This document shows positions 24,191 to 32,696 of a stretch of 34,269 nt of DNA, piece after piece (positions within the stretch are counted from its first letter, which is position 1; every line of letters starts with the position of its first letter). Both the position numbers and the translations under genes were made by a program. The stretch spans positions 1 to 34,269 of the forward strand of contig JBBQCS010000027.1 in the NCBI GenBank assembly GCA_038318895.1, read 5' to 3'. Under the pieces are notes generated by a model. The model was not told where the DNA came from and did no database searches. It saw only the letters and a list, made by a program, of their open reading frames with translations. The stretch is from UBA11222 sp030652895. GTDB taxonomy: Bacteria > Pseudomonadota > Alphaproteobacteria > UBA11222.

Positions 24191-25690
24191 ATGCGCAATC
24201 TTACGCACTTTATCGGTGGTCAGCATGTTCAGGGGGCCAGCGGGCGCTACGGCGCCGTGTATGACCCGATGACCGGCGAAACGCAGGCGAAAGCCCCCTT
24301 GGCCAGCGCCGATGAAATGCGCAAGGCCATCGATACTGCCGCGGCCGCCTTCCCCGGCTGGGCGGCGGAAAATCCGCAAAAGCGCGCCCGGGTGATGTTT
24401 CGCTTTAAACAGCTTGTCGAAGACAATATGGACCAGTTGGCCGAAATGCTGAGCCGCGAACACGGCAAGGTCATTGCCGATTCCAAAGGCGATGTACAGC
24501 GCGGCCTGGAAGTGATCGAATTCGCCTGTGGCGTTCCGCATCTGACCAAGGGCGAATTTACCGAGGGCGCCGGGCCCGGCATCGACATGTATTCCATGCG
24601 CCAGCCTCTGGGCGTGTGCGCAGGCATTACGCCATTCAATTTTCCGGCCATGATCCCCATGTGGATGTTTGGCGTCGCCATTGCCTGTGGCAATACGTTC
24701 ATCTGCAAGCCCTCGGAAAAGGACCCGTCCGTGCCGCTGCGCCTGGCCGAACTCATGAAAGAAGCGGGTTTGCCCGATGGGGTGCTGAATGTGGTGATCG
24801 GCGACAAGGAGGCCGTGGATACCATCCTGACCGATCCGCGCGTCCAGGCGGTAAGTTTTGTGGGCGCCACCGCCACCGCGCAGTATATTTACGCCACCGC
24901 CGCCGCCAACGGCAAACGCGTCCAGGCCATGGGTGGCGCAAAAAACCATATGATCATCATGCCGGACGCCGACATGAACCAGGTCTGCGATGCGCTGATC
25001 GGCGCGTCGTATGGCTCGGCCGGCGAACGCTGCATGGCGATTTCGGTTGCCGTGCCGGTTGGCAAAGGCACGGGCGATGCGCTGATCGCAGCGCTGCAGC
25101 CGCGTGTGGAATCGCTGAAAGTAGGCCTTTCCACCGACCCGGAAGTGGATTACGGCCCGATGGTCACCGCCGAACATCTGGAAAAGGTGAAGGGCTATAT
25201 CGACACCGGCGTCAAGGAAGGCGCAAAACTGGTGGTCGATGGGCGCGGCTTCAAATTGCAGGGCTATGAAAACGGTTTTTACATGGGCGGCTGCCTGTTT
25301 GATAATGTGACCTCAGACATGCGTATCTATAAAGAAGAAATTTTCGGCCCCGTGCTGTGTGTGGCGCGCGCCGATGATTTCGAGGCCGCGTTGCGGCTGC
25401 CCAGTGAACATCAATATGGCAATGGCGTGTCGATTTTTACGCGCGATGGCGATGCGGCGCGTGAGTTTGCGTCTCGCGTACAGGTGGGCATGGTCGGCAT
25501 CAATATTCCGATCCCGGTGCCACTGGCCTATCACAGTTTTGGCGGCTGGAAGCGCTCGGCCTTTGGCGATACCAACCAGCACGGCACGGAAGGCGTGAAG
25601 TTTTACACCAAGATCAAAACCGTTACCGCCCGCTGGCCCGCGATAGGCGTACGCAGTGGCGCGGACTTCACCATTCCGACGATGAAATAA
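24191..25690 (+). CDS. mmsA: CoA-acylating methylmalonate-semialdehyde dehydrogenase
   Basis: ALDH-superfamily enzyme of 499 residues converting methylmalonate or malonate semialdehyde, NAD and CoA to propionyl- or acetyl-CoA in valine, myo-inositol and beta-alanine breakdown. MmsA-specific features are FNFPAMIPMWMFGVAIACGN, the NAD-site variant MGGAKNH (248-254) in place of ELGGK, and SAGERCMA with catalytic Cys281; Asn150 is the oxyanion Asn. The start at 24191 follows GGGAGG by 5 nt; the frame extends upstream to 24134, but MRNLTHFIGGQ is the natural N terminus. The family length of about 500 fits. No mmsB or other valine gene adjoins it; zapE follows after 8 nt. Confidence 0.93.
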   Translation: MRNLTHFIGGQHVQGASGRYGAVYDPMTGETQAKAPLASADEMRKAIDTAAAAFPGWAAENPQKRARVMFRFKQLVEDNMDQLAEMLSREHGKVIADSKGDVQRGLEVIEFACGVPHLTKGEFTEGAGPGIDMYSMRQPLGVCAGITPFNFPAMIPMWMFGVAIACGNTFICKPSEKDPSVPLRLAELMKEAGLPDGVLNVVIGDKEAVDTILTDPRVQAVSFVGATATAQYIYATAAANGKRVQAMGGAKNHMIIMPDADMNQVCDALIGASYGSAGERCMAISVAVPVGKGTGDALIAALQPRVESLKVGLSTDPEVDYGPMVTAEHLEKVKGYIDTGVKEGAKLVVDGRGFKLQGYENGFYMGGCLFDNVTSDMRIYKEEIFGPVLCVARADDFEAALRLPSEHQYGNGVSIFTRDGDAAREFASRVQVGMVGINIPIPVPLAYHSFGGWKRSAFGDTNQHGTEGVKFYTKIKTVTARWPAIGVRSGADFTIPTMK

Positions 25691-25698
25691 ATATTTGA

Positions 25699-26832
25699 AT
25701 GCAGGGACCACGCGCCGTCTATCGCGAACGCGTGCAATCGGGACAGGTGCGGCCTGATCCGGCACAGGAATTCGCCATCGAAAAATTGCAGACGCTGGAA
25801 GATGCGCTTAGGCAGTATAAGCACGTCACCCGCAATCGCGTGCTCTCATGGCTGGGCCGCGAGACGAAGCCGCCGCCACAGGGCCTGTATCTGTGGGGTG
25901 AGGTCGGGCGCGGCAAAAGCATGCTGATGGATCTGTTTTACGAAACTGTACCCATCACGCGCAAACGCCGGGTACATTTTCTGCAATTCATGCTGGAAAC
26001 CCACGAAGCCATTTTCGCGTGGCGCCAGGCCAACAAGCGTGGGGAAATTTCCAAATCCCCCAGATCAAACGGCGATGATCCCATTGCCCCCGTGGCGCGC
26101 GCCATTGCGGAAAAAGTGCAACTGCTGTGCTTCGATGAATTTCAGGTGTCGGATGTAGCCGACGCAATGATTTTGGGACGGCTGTTTACCGCGCTCTTCG
26201 AACATGGAGTGGTGGTCGTGCTGACCTCTAACCGCGCGCCGGACACGCTGTATGAAGGCGGGCTGAACCGGCAACTATTCGTGCCGTTTATCGAGCTGCT
26301 GAAAACACGCCTGGACGTCGCGCAACTGGCCAGCCCAACAGATTACCGGCTGGCGCGCATCAGCGGCCATCCGGTCTATCATTCACCGTTGGGGCCAAAA
26401 GCAGACGCCGAAATGGACGCCGCCTGGCTGCGATTGACGGACGTGCCGCGCGGCAAACCGGCGAAACTGGATGTGCAGGGCCGCAAATTGCTTGTGCCGC
26501 AGGCCGCAAGCGGGGTGGCGCGCTTCAGCTTTGCAGAGTTATGCGAGGCCGCGGTCGGCGGACCTGATTATCTGCAGATCGCCTGGACGTTTCATACCGT
26601 TTTACTGGACCATATTCCCTGTATGGACCGTGGCAGCCGAAACGAGGCGAAACGCTTTGTCACGCTGATCGATGCGCTCTATGACAATCACGTCAAGCTA
26701 ATCTGTTCCGCTGATGGGCCTCCAGACGCACTGTACCCCACCGGCGATGGCAGTTTTGAATTTGCCCGCACCGTGTCACGTCTGATGGAAATGCAGTCGG
26801 TTGAATATCTCGCCATGGGCCACGCGGTTTAG
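25699..26832 (+). CDS. zapE: ZapE/AFG1-like ATPase
   Basis: P-loop ATPase of 377 residues, family AFG1. In E. coli, ZapE associates with the division ring under stress; mitochondrial Afg1 aids respiratory-complex turnover. Walker A is GEVGRGKS (67-74, in GLYLWGEVGRGKSMLMDLFY) and Walker B is LLCFDEFQVSD (142-152). RVHFLQFMLETH (91-102) and VVVLTSNRAPDTLYEGGLNR are further family signatures. The ATG is 8 nt after the mmsA stop without an obvious Shine-Dalgarno, so it may be translated by coupling. In many Alphaproteobacteria this gene neighbours mdh/suc genes; here mmsA is its neighbour instead. Confidence 0.92.
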   Translation: MQGPRAVYRERVQSGQVRPDPAQEFAIEKLQTLEDALRQYKHVTRNRVLSWLGRETKPPPQGLYLWGEVGRGKSMLMDLFYETVPITRKRRVHFLQFMLETHEAIFAWRQANKRGEISKSPRSNGDDPIAPVARAIAEKVQLLCFDEFQVSDVADAMILGRLFTALFEHGVVVVLTSNRAPDTLYEGGLNRQLFVPFIELLKTRLDVAQLASPTDYRLARISGHPVYHSPLGPKADAEMDAAWLRLTDVPRGKPAKLDVQGRKLLVPQAASGVARFSFAELCEAAVGGPDYLQIAWTFHTVLLDHIPCMDRGSRNEAKRFVTLIDALYDNHVKLICSADGPPDALYPTGDGSFEFARTVSRLMEMQSVEYLAMGHAV

Positions 26833-26892
26833 GTCCGCCACAAAGATCAAACCCCGCGCAGCATCGGTGGTGGATTACGCCCGATGATCTGA

Positions 26893-26898
26893 TATAGT
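26893..26898 (+). promoter_or_regulatory. Probable -10 element of ffs
   Basis: TATAGT, one mismatch from TATAAT, lies 3-8 nt before the predicted 5' end of the SRP RNA. No good -35 is seen at 17 nt spacing, so only the -10 is proposed. Confidence 0.3.
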
Positions 26899-26900
26899 GC

Positions 26901-27002
26901 GTGCGGGAGGCTGGCGGTGGGCGTAATACCCGCCAACCCGGTCAGGTCCGGAAGGAAGCAGCCGTAACGGATTCGTTACGCGTCGCCGTTCAGTCTCTCA
27001 CC
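26901..27002 (+). ncRNA. ffs: Signal recognition particle RNA, small bacterial type (4.5S)
   Basis: The RNA binds Ffh and docks ribosomes to FtsY for co-translational membrane insertion. The invariant apical domain is present: GGTCAGGTCCGGAAGG at 26940-26955 followed by AAGCAGCC, which holds the GGAA tetraloop and the symmetric and asymmetric internal loops that Ffh recognises. The closing helix is seen as GAGGCTG (26907-26913) with CAGTCTC (26991-26997). CCTTTTC at 27001-27007 may be the terminator T-run. The length of about 100 nt fits the class. The exact ends are estimates. It lies just before dnaX, the common alphaproteobacterial position. Confidence 0.93.
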
Positions 27003-27022
27003 TTTTCTACGGCTCACCGGAT

Positions 27023-28786
27023 ATGGATGGTTTTCCCGCAGCAATGGATGACACCGCTTTTCCAGACATTGCACAAGATGAACCAGCCCTGGGTCTGGAG
27101 GGCGGTAGTTTGCCGGTAACGGCTGGCGCAGCTCCCGCCTACCGGGTGCTGGCGCGCAAATACCGGCCGCGCAGCTTTGCAGAACTGATCGGCCAGGAAG
27201 CCATGGTGCGCACGCTGCGCAACGCCATCGACAGTGGACGGCTGGCGCACGCATTTATTTTAACGGGGGTGCGCGGGGTCGGCAAAACCACCACGGCGCG
27301 CATTCTTGCCCGTTGTCTGAATTATGAAACACCGGACGGACTATCGGGCCCCACCATCCAGCCCCCGCACGACGGCGTGCATTGCGCGGCAATTGCCGAA
27401 TCGCGCCATGTGGATGTGATTGAGATGGATGCGGCGTCACGTACCGGCATTGACGACATCCGCGAGATCATCGAAGGCGTGCGCTACCGGCCGGCCAGCG
27501 CGCGCTACAAGATCTATATCATCGACGAAGTGCATATGCTGTCCAAGGCGGCGTTCAACGGGCTGCTGAAGACCCTGGAAGAACCGCCACCACATGTGAT
27601 CTTCATTTTCGCCACGACGGAAATACGCAAGGTGCCGGTAACGGTATTGTCGCGCTGCCAGCGCTTTGATCTGCGCCGTGTCAGTGTGGCGGAGCTGACT
27701 GCCCATCTCGGACGCATCGCCACACTGGAAAACTGTATATTGTCGGATGGTGCGCTGGGGCTGATTGCGCGCGCCGCCGAAGGTTCAGTGCGCGACGCGC
27801 TCAGCCTGTTGGATCAGGCGATCGCGCATGGCGCCGGAGATGTCACCGAGACCCAGGTGCGCGACATGCTGGGCCTGGCGGACCGGGGCCGGGTGTTTGA
27901 TCTTCTTGAACATGTGCTGCGTGGCGACCTGCCCGCGGCGCTGGGAGAATTGCAGGCGCAATATGATGATGGCGCAGACCCGGTCGCGATCCTGCAGGAT
28001 ATGCTCGACATTGTGCACTGGCTGACCCGCATCAAGGTGGCCCCTGCCGCAGCACAGGATTTGAGCCTGCCGGAAGCCGAGCGCCAGCGCGGGCGCGACA
28101 TGGCGCAGAAACTGACTGTGCCTGTCCTTACCCGGGCATGGCAGTTCCTGCTAAAAGGCCTGTCCGAGGCCCGCGAGGCGCAGCATAGTCTTGCGGCTGC
28201 CGAAATGGTTCTGGTGCGGCTGGGCTACGCCGCCGATCTGCCCAGCCCGGCTGATCTGATCGAACGACTGCGCACCACACCAGCCACGCCACAATCCGGC
28301 GGCGCAAGCTCCGCCCCACATCCACGCGGAGGCGGAGGCGGCGCTCAGGCGGTTATGGCCGATACGACGCCACACCCCATGCCAAAACCCCCTGTCCCCG
28401 AGGCCAGCGCGCACCCGATTCCCCGGAGTTTCGCCGAGGTGGTGGCGCTGGCGGCGCAGCAGCGCGATATAAAATTACAGACCGCCCTGACCCGCGATGT
28501 GCATCTGGTACATTTTGAGGCAGGCCGCATTGAATTTCGTCCCGGTCCATCCGCTCAACAGCAACTGGCGGCCCAGTTGGGTGAGCGCCTGGCAAAGTGG
28601 ACAGGCATCCGCTGGATTGTCAGCGTCAGCAACAGCGGCGGCGCGCCCACACTGGATGAACAAAATCTCAGCGTGGCGCAACAACGCGAGACCGAGGCAT
28701 TGCGCGATCCGCTGGTGCAGGAGGCATTGAAAATTTTCCCCGGCGCGGAGATCGTCGCAATAAGAGATTCAGGAGAAACTACATGA
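27023..28786 (+). CDS. dnaX: DNA polymerase III subunits gamma/tau
   Basis: Clamp-loader ATPase of 587 residues that loads the beta clamp and links polymerase cores. The AAA+ domain has ARKYRPRSFAELIGQ (44-58), Walker A GVRGVGKT (82-89), Walker B DEVH (168-171), and SRC sensor 1 in VLSRCQRFDLRR. The four-Cys zinc module is reduced: only Cys98 and Cys121 remain around LNYETPDG...GVHC, as in many Alphaproteobacteria. A Pro/Ala/Gly-rich linker (about 420-460) leads to a tau-type C terminus with a YbaB-proximal end. No A-rich slippery heptamer for a programmed frameshift was noticed. The ATG at 27023 is used; ATG at 27044 is an alternative. The stop overlaps ybaB as ATGA. Confidence 0.95.
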   Translation: MDGFPAAMDDTAFPDIAQDEPALGLEGGSLPVTAGAAPAYRVLARKYRPRSFAELIGQEAMVRTLRNAIDSGRLAHAFILTGVRGVGKTTTARILARCLNYETPDGLSGPTIQPPHDGVHCAAIAESRHVDVIEMDAASRTGIDDIREIIEGVRYRPASARYKIYIIDEVHMLSKAAFNGLLKTLEEPPPHVIFIFATTEIRKVPVTVLSRCQRFDLRRVSVAELTAHLGRIATLENCILSDGALGLIARAAEGSVRDALSLLDQAIAHGAGDVTETQVRDMLGLADRGRVFDLLEHVLRGDLPAALGELQAQYDDGADPVAILQDMLDIVHWLTRIKVAPAAAQDLSLPEAERQRGRDMAQKLTVPVLTRAWQFLLKGLSEAREAQHSLAAAEMVLVRLGYAADLPSPADLIERLRTTPATPQSGGASSAPHPRGGGGGAQAVMADTTPHPMPKPPVPEASAHPIPRSFAEVVALAAQQRDIKLQTALTRDVHLVHFEAGRIEFRPGPSAQQQLAAQLGERLAKWTGIRWIVSVSNSGGAPTLDEQNLSVAQQRETEALRDPLVQEALKIFPGAEIVAIRDSGETT

Positions 28787-29106
28787 AAGATATGGGCAAA
28801 CTGTTCAAGCAGGCGCAGGAAATGCAGTCGCGCATGGGCGAAATGCAGGCCAGACTGGAGCAGATGGAAGTACGCGGCGTTTCCGGTGGCGGCATGGTTG
28901 CGCTCACACTGAACGGCAAGAACATTCTGCAGAACGTTGAAATCGACCCCGGGCTGTTGCGCCCGGAAGAAGCGGAAATTCTGGAAGACCTGATTGTCGC
29001 CGCACATAACGACGCCAAGTCACGGCTGGATGAAAAAATTCAGGAAGAAATGTCCAAATTGACCGGCGGAATAAGTTTGCCGCCGGGATTTAAGCTGCCA
29101 TTTTGA
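28783..29106 (+). CDS. YbaB/EbfC nucleoid-associated protein
   Basis: Small DNA-binding protein of 107 residues that forms a tweezer-shaped dimer. The N-terminal coiled-coil helix (LFKQAQEMQSRMGEMQARLEQ, 6-26) and the core VSGGGMVALTLNGK followed by EDLIVAAHNDAKSRLDEK match the family; the C terminus is LPPGFKLPF. It overlaps dnaX by 4 nt (ATGA), with AGGAG about 8 nt upstream, and its TGA overlaps the recR ATG by one base. dnaX-ybaB-recR is a widely conserved operon. A role in DNA organisation or recombination is inferred from the family. Confidence 0.94.
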   Translation: MKDMGKLFKQAQEMQSRMGEMQARLEQMEVRGVSGGGMVALTLNGKNILQNVEIDPGLLRPEEAEILEDLIVAAHNDAKSRLDEKIQEEMSKLTGGISLPPGFKLPF

Positions 29107-29711
29107 TGCGCAACGATCCGACCGGCGCGGAAATTTCCCGCCTGATTACCCTGCTTGCCAAATTGCCCGGGCTCGGGCCGCGTTCAGCGCGCCGCGCAGC
29201 ACTGTACCTGATTGAGCGCAAGGAGAGCCTGCTCCGCCCGCTGTCCGGCGCCATGGCAGAGGCCGCAGAAAAAATCAGCCCCTGCCAGATGTGCTCTAAT
29301 CTGGATAGCGTGGACCCCTGCGCAATCTGCACGGACCCGCGCCGCGACCGAACGCGCATCTGTGTGGTGGAACAGGTCAGCGATCTGTGGGCGCTGGAAC
29401 GCGCTGGCGCATTTCCCGGCCTGTATCATGTGCTGGGGGGTACATTATCCGCCCTGGATGGGGTTGGGCCGGAGGAGCTGAATATCGCCGGTCTGCTGGC
29501 GCGCATCAGCACGGGTCAGGTCAGTGAAGTGGTGCTGGCGCTGAACGCAACTGTCGACGGGCAAACCACCCTGCATTATCTGAATGACCGGCTGGCCAAT
29601 CGCGGCCTGCGGGTGTCAGGCCTGGCGCACGGGGTGCCGGTGGGCGGCGAACTGGACTATCTGGATGATGGTACGCTGGCCGCCGCCATGCGCGACCGGC
29701 GCGACTTTTAG
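29106..29711 (+). CDS. recR: Recombination protein RecR
   Basis: Clamp-like DNA-binding protein of 201 residues that, with RecO (and RecF), loads RecA on SSB-coated gaps. The helix-hairpin-helix region is LLAKLPGLGPRSARRAALYL (16-35). The zinc finger is CQMC...PCAIC (Cys60, 63, 72, 75). The Toprim domain (about 83-175) starts RICVVEQVSDLWALERAGAF. The C terminus has SGLAHGVPVGGELDYLDDGTL, the usual Walker-B-like end. The ATG at 29106 shares its A with the ybaB stop (TGATG), so translation is coupled. recO is not in the window. Confidence 0.96.
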   Translation: MRNDPTGAEISRLITLLAKLPGLGPRSARRAALYLIERKESLLRPLSGAMAEAAEKISPCQMCSNLDSVDPCAICTDPRRDRTRICVVEQVSDLWALERAGAFPGLYHVLGGTLSALDGVGPEELNIAGLLARISTGQVSEVVLALNATVDGQTTLHYLNDRLANRGLRVSGLAHGVPVGGELDYLDDGTLAAAMRDRRDF

Positions 29712-29713
29712 AA

Positions 29714-29815
29714 CTAACGGAATAGCGACACTACCGCCAGCAACGCAACAAAAAAGCCCGCTAGTCCCCATAAACCCATGGAATGAGTTCGGGATTTATA
29801 GTGTATCTGGTCCAT
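29714..29815 (-). CDS. Small single-pass membrane protein, 33 residues (hypothetical)
   Basis: A short minus-strand frame has an ATG at 29815 and TAG at 29714-29716. A good Shine-Dalgarno (AAGGGA) lies about 9 nt upstream. The N-terminal 12 residues are polar and basic (MDQIHYKSRTHS), followed by MGLWGLAGFFVALLAVVSLF, a clean transmembrane helix, and a final Arg. Such a layout fits a small inner-membrane protein with the short basic segment inside. It lies 115 nt downstream of rmuC on the same strand and ends 2 nt from the convergent recR stop. I know no family for it. The coding case rests on the ribosome-binding site and hydrophobic pattern only. Confidence 0.45.
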   Translation of the reverse strand: MDQIHYKSRTHSMGLWGLAGFFVALLAVVSLFR

Positions 29816-29930
29816 AATCGGGTTCCCTTACAGGAAAATATCCGTGGTCCAAGGGTATATGGGGGGGCAAAGCGGCCCACGACAGAGACGGGTATCACAC
29901 TCAGATTAAATATCTTATGAAGGAAAGTCG

Positions 29931-31127
29931 TTAATTCAACGGCAGGCTTTTTGCTGTCGCGCCGCCAATTGGCAGATCTTCTGTCACTGCGCCATCGTCG
30001 CCGATCTGTACTTCTTCAATGCGCCCGGCCCGGCTGACGATTTTCTTGACCGAAATTTCGATATCGCTCACATCCTTTTCAACATTGCCGAAATGCTTAC
30101 GCAGATTACCAGTGCGTTCATCCAGCCGCTTTACGTCGCCAAGCAACACCATGACTTCTGTTTGAATAACCCCCGCCTGTTCACGCATGCGCACGTCTTT
30201 CAGAATGGCGCGCATGGTGTTCAGATTGGCCCACATGGTGGAGGGCGACACGATCGAGACGCGCACCCGGTTACTGTAATCGATGACTTTCTGGAAATTA
30301 GCATGCAGTTCCGCATACACGGCTTCGGACGGCAAAAACATCATCGACATCTCAGCAGTCTCTCCGGGAATAATGTAACGCGCCGCGATATCGTCCAGAT
30401 GCTTGCGCACATCCGCGGTAAAGGCCCGCGCCGCCAACGTCCGCGCGGCGTCGTCACGCGCGTCGCGCAGGGCGCGATAGGCCTCCAGCGGAAATTTTGA
30501 ATCAATGGCGATGGGGCCAGGCGGATTGGGCAATAGGATCAGGCAATCGGCCCGTTTACCGTTACTGAGGGTCGCCTGTAATTGATATGCCGACGGCGGC
30601 AGCCGGTCACTTACGATATCAGCAAGTTGAATTTCGCCGAATGCGCCGCGCGCCTGCTTGTTCGACAGAATATCCTGTAACGACACCACCTGACTGCTCA
30701 AATCGGTGAGGTTACGCTGTGCCTCGTCAATCACCGCCAGACGTTTTTGCAAATCGGTCATGGTCTGGGTGGTTTTTTCGGTAGTTTCGATCAGGCTGTC
30801 CCCAACACGCTTGCCCATGGCATCCAACCGTTCATTCAGCGCCTGTGTCAATGTGGCCTGTGCCGTGGTCTGACTGGTCTGCATATTTGCGCCAAGCGCA
30901 TCCAGGCGCTCATTTAGCGCCTTGGCGAGGGTGGCCTGCGCCGTTGCACTCGCGTCCGATATCTGCGCCATACGACCGGCCAGTTCGGCCTGCGCCGTGG
31001 TCAGGGCCGCAAGGGTTGCCGCCAGTTGCGGGTCTGGCGCGGCCTGGGTTGGGCGGGCCAGCCGGTAAACGGCAAATCCCACACCGGCCAGCAACAGCGC
31101 CCCAACAATCCAGGCCAAGATTTCCAC
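29931..31127 (-). CDS. rmuC: DNA recombination protein RmuC
   Basis: RmuC-family protein of 398 residues, a membrane-anchored nuclease-like protein that limits rearrangements at inverted repeats. The N-terminal TM helix (4-23; ILAWIVGALLLAGVGFAVY) is followed by a coiled coil (about 35-160) containing a 26-residue internal duplication (TAQATLAKALNERLDALG at 62-79, TAQATLTQALNERLDAMG at 88-105). The conserved RmuC domain has SNKQARGAFGEIQL, DCLILLPN, IAIDSKFPLEAYRAL and MMFLPSEAVYAEL. The start is GTG at 31127 with AGGGG about 9 nt upstream; an ATG just before it is in another frame. It is divergent from def. Confidence 0.94.
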   Translation of the reverse strand: MEILAWIVGALLLAGVGFAVYRLARPTQAAPDPQLAATLAALTTAQAELAGRMAQISDASATAQATLAKALNERLDALGANMQTSQTTAQATLTQALNERLDAMGKRVGDSLIETTEKTTQTMTDLQKRLAVIDEAQRNLTDLSSQVVSLQDILSNKQARGAFGEIQLADIVSDRLPPSAYQLQATLSNGKRADCLILLPNPPGPIAIDSKFPLEAYRALRDARDDAARTLAARAFTADVRKHLDDIAARYIIPGETAEMSMMFLPSEAVYAELHANFQKVIDYSNRVRVSIVSPSTMWANLNTMRAILKDVRMREQAGVIQTEVMVLLGDVKRLDERTGNLRKHFGNVEKDVSDIEISVKKIVSRAGRIEEVQIGDDGAVTEDLPIGGATAKSLPLN

Positions 31128-31218
31128 GCATCATCCCCTTAGTGAGTCTGTGAGAACGTATTATAGCACGGCGGGTAAGCTTGACGATCCGCTGCGAAAA
31201 CCATATGTCATGCCTGTC

Positions 31219-31737
31219 ATGGCAATTTTACCCATATTGATCGCCCCCGATGCGCGCCTGAAAGTCATATCCAGACCGGTGGATACGGTGGATGATGGCA
31301 TACGTGCACTGATGGACAATATGCTGGCGACCATGTACGCGGCCCCCGGCGTCGGGCTTGCGGCGATTCAGGTCAATGTGCCCAAACGCATCATCGTCAT
31401 GGATCTGGCCCGCGAAGATGAAAAACCGCAGCCGCGTTTTTTTGTTAACCCTGAAATTGTCTGGTATTCTGAAGAGCAGACGGTTTTTTCGGAAGGCTGT
31501 CTTTCATTTCCGGAATTTTTCGACGATGTGGAGCGGGCCAGTTCTGTCAGGGTGCGCTATCTGGACTATCACGGTAAACCCCGTGAGGAAGCAGCCGAAG
31601 ACCTGTTTGCCGTCTGTATCCAGCACGAAATCGATCATCTGGAAGGAGTGCTGTTTGTCGATCATTTGTCGCGTCTGAAGCGCGATGCGATTTTGCGCAA
31701 ACTGCAAAAGGCGCGCAGGCTGTCCGTCGGCGCCTAG
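31219..31737 (+). CDS. def: Peptide deformylase
   Basis: Metalloenzyme of 172 residues that removes the formyl group from nascent proteins at the ribosome. All three motifs are intact: GVGLAAIQV (44-52), EGCLSFP (92-98; Cys94 is a metal ligand) and HEIDH (136-140; His136 and His140 ligands, Glu137 catalytic). I start at 31219 (MAILPILIAPDARLK), the usual N terminus; an in-frame ATG lies 9 nt upstream (31210) and the frame is open to 31150, none with a clear Shine-Dalgarno. It is followed by fmt after 32 nt: the enzymes that add and remove the formyl group are encoded together. Confidence 0.95.
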   Translation: MAILPILIAPDARLKVISRPVDTVDDGIRALMDNMLATMYAAPGVGLAAIQVNVPKRIIVMDLAREDEKPQPRFFVNPEIVWYSEEQTVFSEGCLSFPEFFDDVERASSVRVRYLDYHGKPREEAAEDLFAVCIQHEIDHLEGVLFVDHLSRLKRDAILRKLQKARRLSVGA

Positions 31738-31769
31738 GCCCGTTATCCCTGTAACCACGAGTTTTGCGC

Positions 31770-32696
31770 ATGCGCCTGGCTTTTATGGGAACACCGGAAT
31801 TTTCCGTGCCGTGCCTGCAGGCGTTGCTGGCGGCGGGACATGTGATCGCGGCTGTCTATAGCCAGCCGCCGCGTGGCCGCGGACGCGGTATGAAAGAAAC
31901 CAAATCCCCCGTGCACCGGTTCGCCGAGACCCTGGGGCTGGAGGTGCGCACCCCGGCGCGGCTGAAAGAGACGGCCGAACAGGACGCCTTTCGCGCGCTG
32001 GATCTGGATGCGGCGGTTGTTGTCGCCTATGGTCTGATCCTGCCCGTGGCGATTTTGCAGTCCCCCCGGCTTGGCTGTTTCAATGTGCATGCCTCCCTGT
32101 TGCCGCGCTGGCGCGGGGCGGCGCCTATTCAGCGCGCCATCATGGCGGGGGATTCCCAGGCCGGCGTGACCATCATGCAAATGGACGCCGGGCTGGACAC
32201 GGGGCCGATGCTGTTATCGGCACGCGAACCTATTGGCCCGCAAGACACATCTGGCGCGCTGCACGATCGGCTGAGCCAGCTTGGCGCGCAGCTGATGGTG
32301 CAGGCGCTGGACGCCATTGCGGCGGGCACGCTGCCACCGCAGGCGCAGCCGGTTGCGGGCGTCACCCATGCCGCCAAGATCAGCAAGGAAGAAGCACGCA
32401 TCGACTGGCGGCGCACGGCGTCTGAGCTGGATTGCTACATACGCGGCCTCACGCCTGCGCCCGGCGCATGGTTCAACGTTCATCAAAACGGCAGGGATAT
32501 TCGCGTCAAGGTGCTTTGCGCGCAGCCGGTTGCAGGCGCCGGCCCCGCCGGTAGCGTGCTGAACGATGCGCTGACGGTGGCGTGCGGTGAAGGCGCGCTG
32601 CAAATCACCCAGGTGCAACGCGAGGGCAAGGCGCCGTCCGACGCCGCATCGTTTCTGCGCGGCTTTACACTGGCGCCAGGCACCCGGCTTGACTGA
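31770..32696 (+). CDS. fmt: Methionyl-tRNA formyltransferase
   Basis: Transfers a formyl group from 10-formyl-THF to initiator Met-tRNA. The protein has 308 residues. The N-terminal formyltransferase domain opens MRLAFMGTPEFSVP and carries NVHASLLPRWRGAAPIQRAI, with catalytic Asn105 and His107, and Asp143 in GLDTGPM. The C-terminal OB-fold tRNA-binding domain (about 205-305) includes KISKEEARIDW and IRGLTPAPGAWF. The ATG at 31770 is used; a TTG two codons upstream is in frame. Its stop overlaps the proposed TTG start of truA, suggesting coupling. Confidence 0.96.
   Translation: MRLAFMGTPEFSVPCLQALLAAGHVIAAVYSQPPRGRGRGMKETKSPVHRFAETLGLEVRTPARLKETAEQDAFRALDLDAAVVVAYGLILPVAILQSPRLGCFNVHASLLPRWRGAAPIQRAIMAGDSQAGVTIMQMDAGLDTGPMLLSAREPIGPQDTSGALHDRLSQLGAQLMVQALDAIAAGTLPPQAQPVAGVTHAAKISKEEARIDWRRTASELDCYIRGLTPAPGAWFNVHQNGRDIRVKVLCAQPVAGAGPAGSVLNDALTVACGEGALQITQVQREGKAPSDAASFLRGFTLAPGTRLD

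Noticed and set aside
24176..25177. Minus-strand open frame of 333 codons inside mmsA
   Set aside because: It is a His/Gly/Arg-rich antisense shadow of mmsA with no ribosome site or family features.
27023..28786. Programmed frameshift in dnaX to make gamma
   Set aside because: No A-rich slippery heptamer followed by a hairpin was seen; the gene may make only one product.
29740..29760. T-run after GCGGGC on the minus strand as a terminator
   Set aside because: No stem of adequate strength lies directly upstream, and the run is explained by Phe codons of the small membrane ORF.
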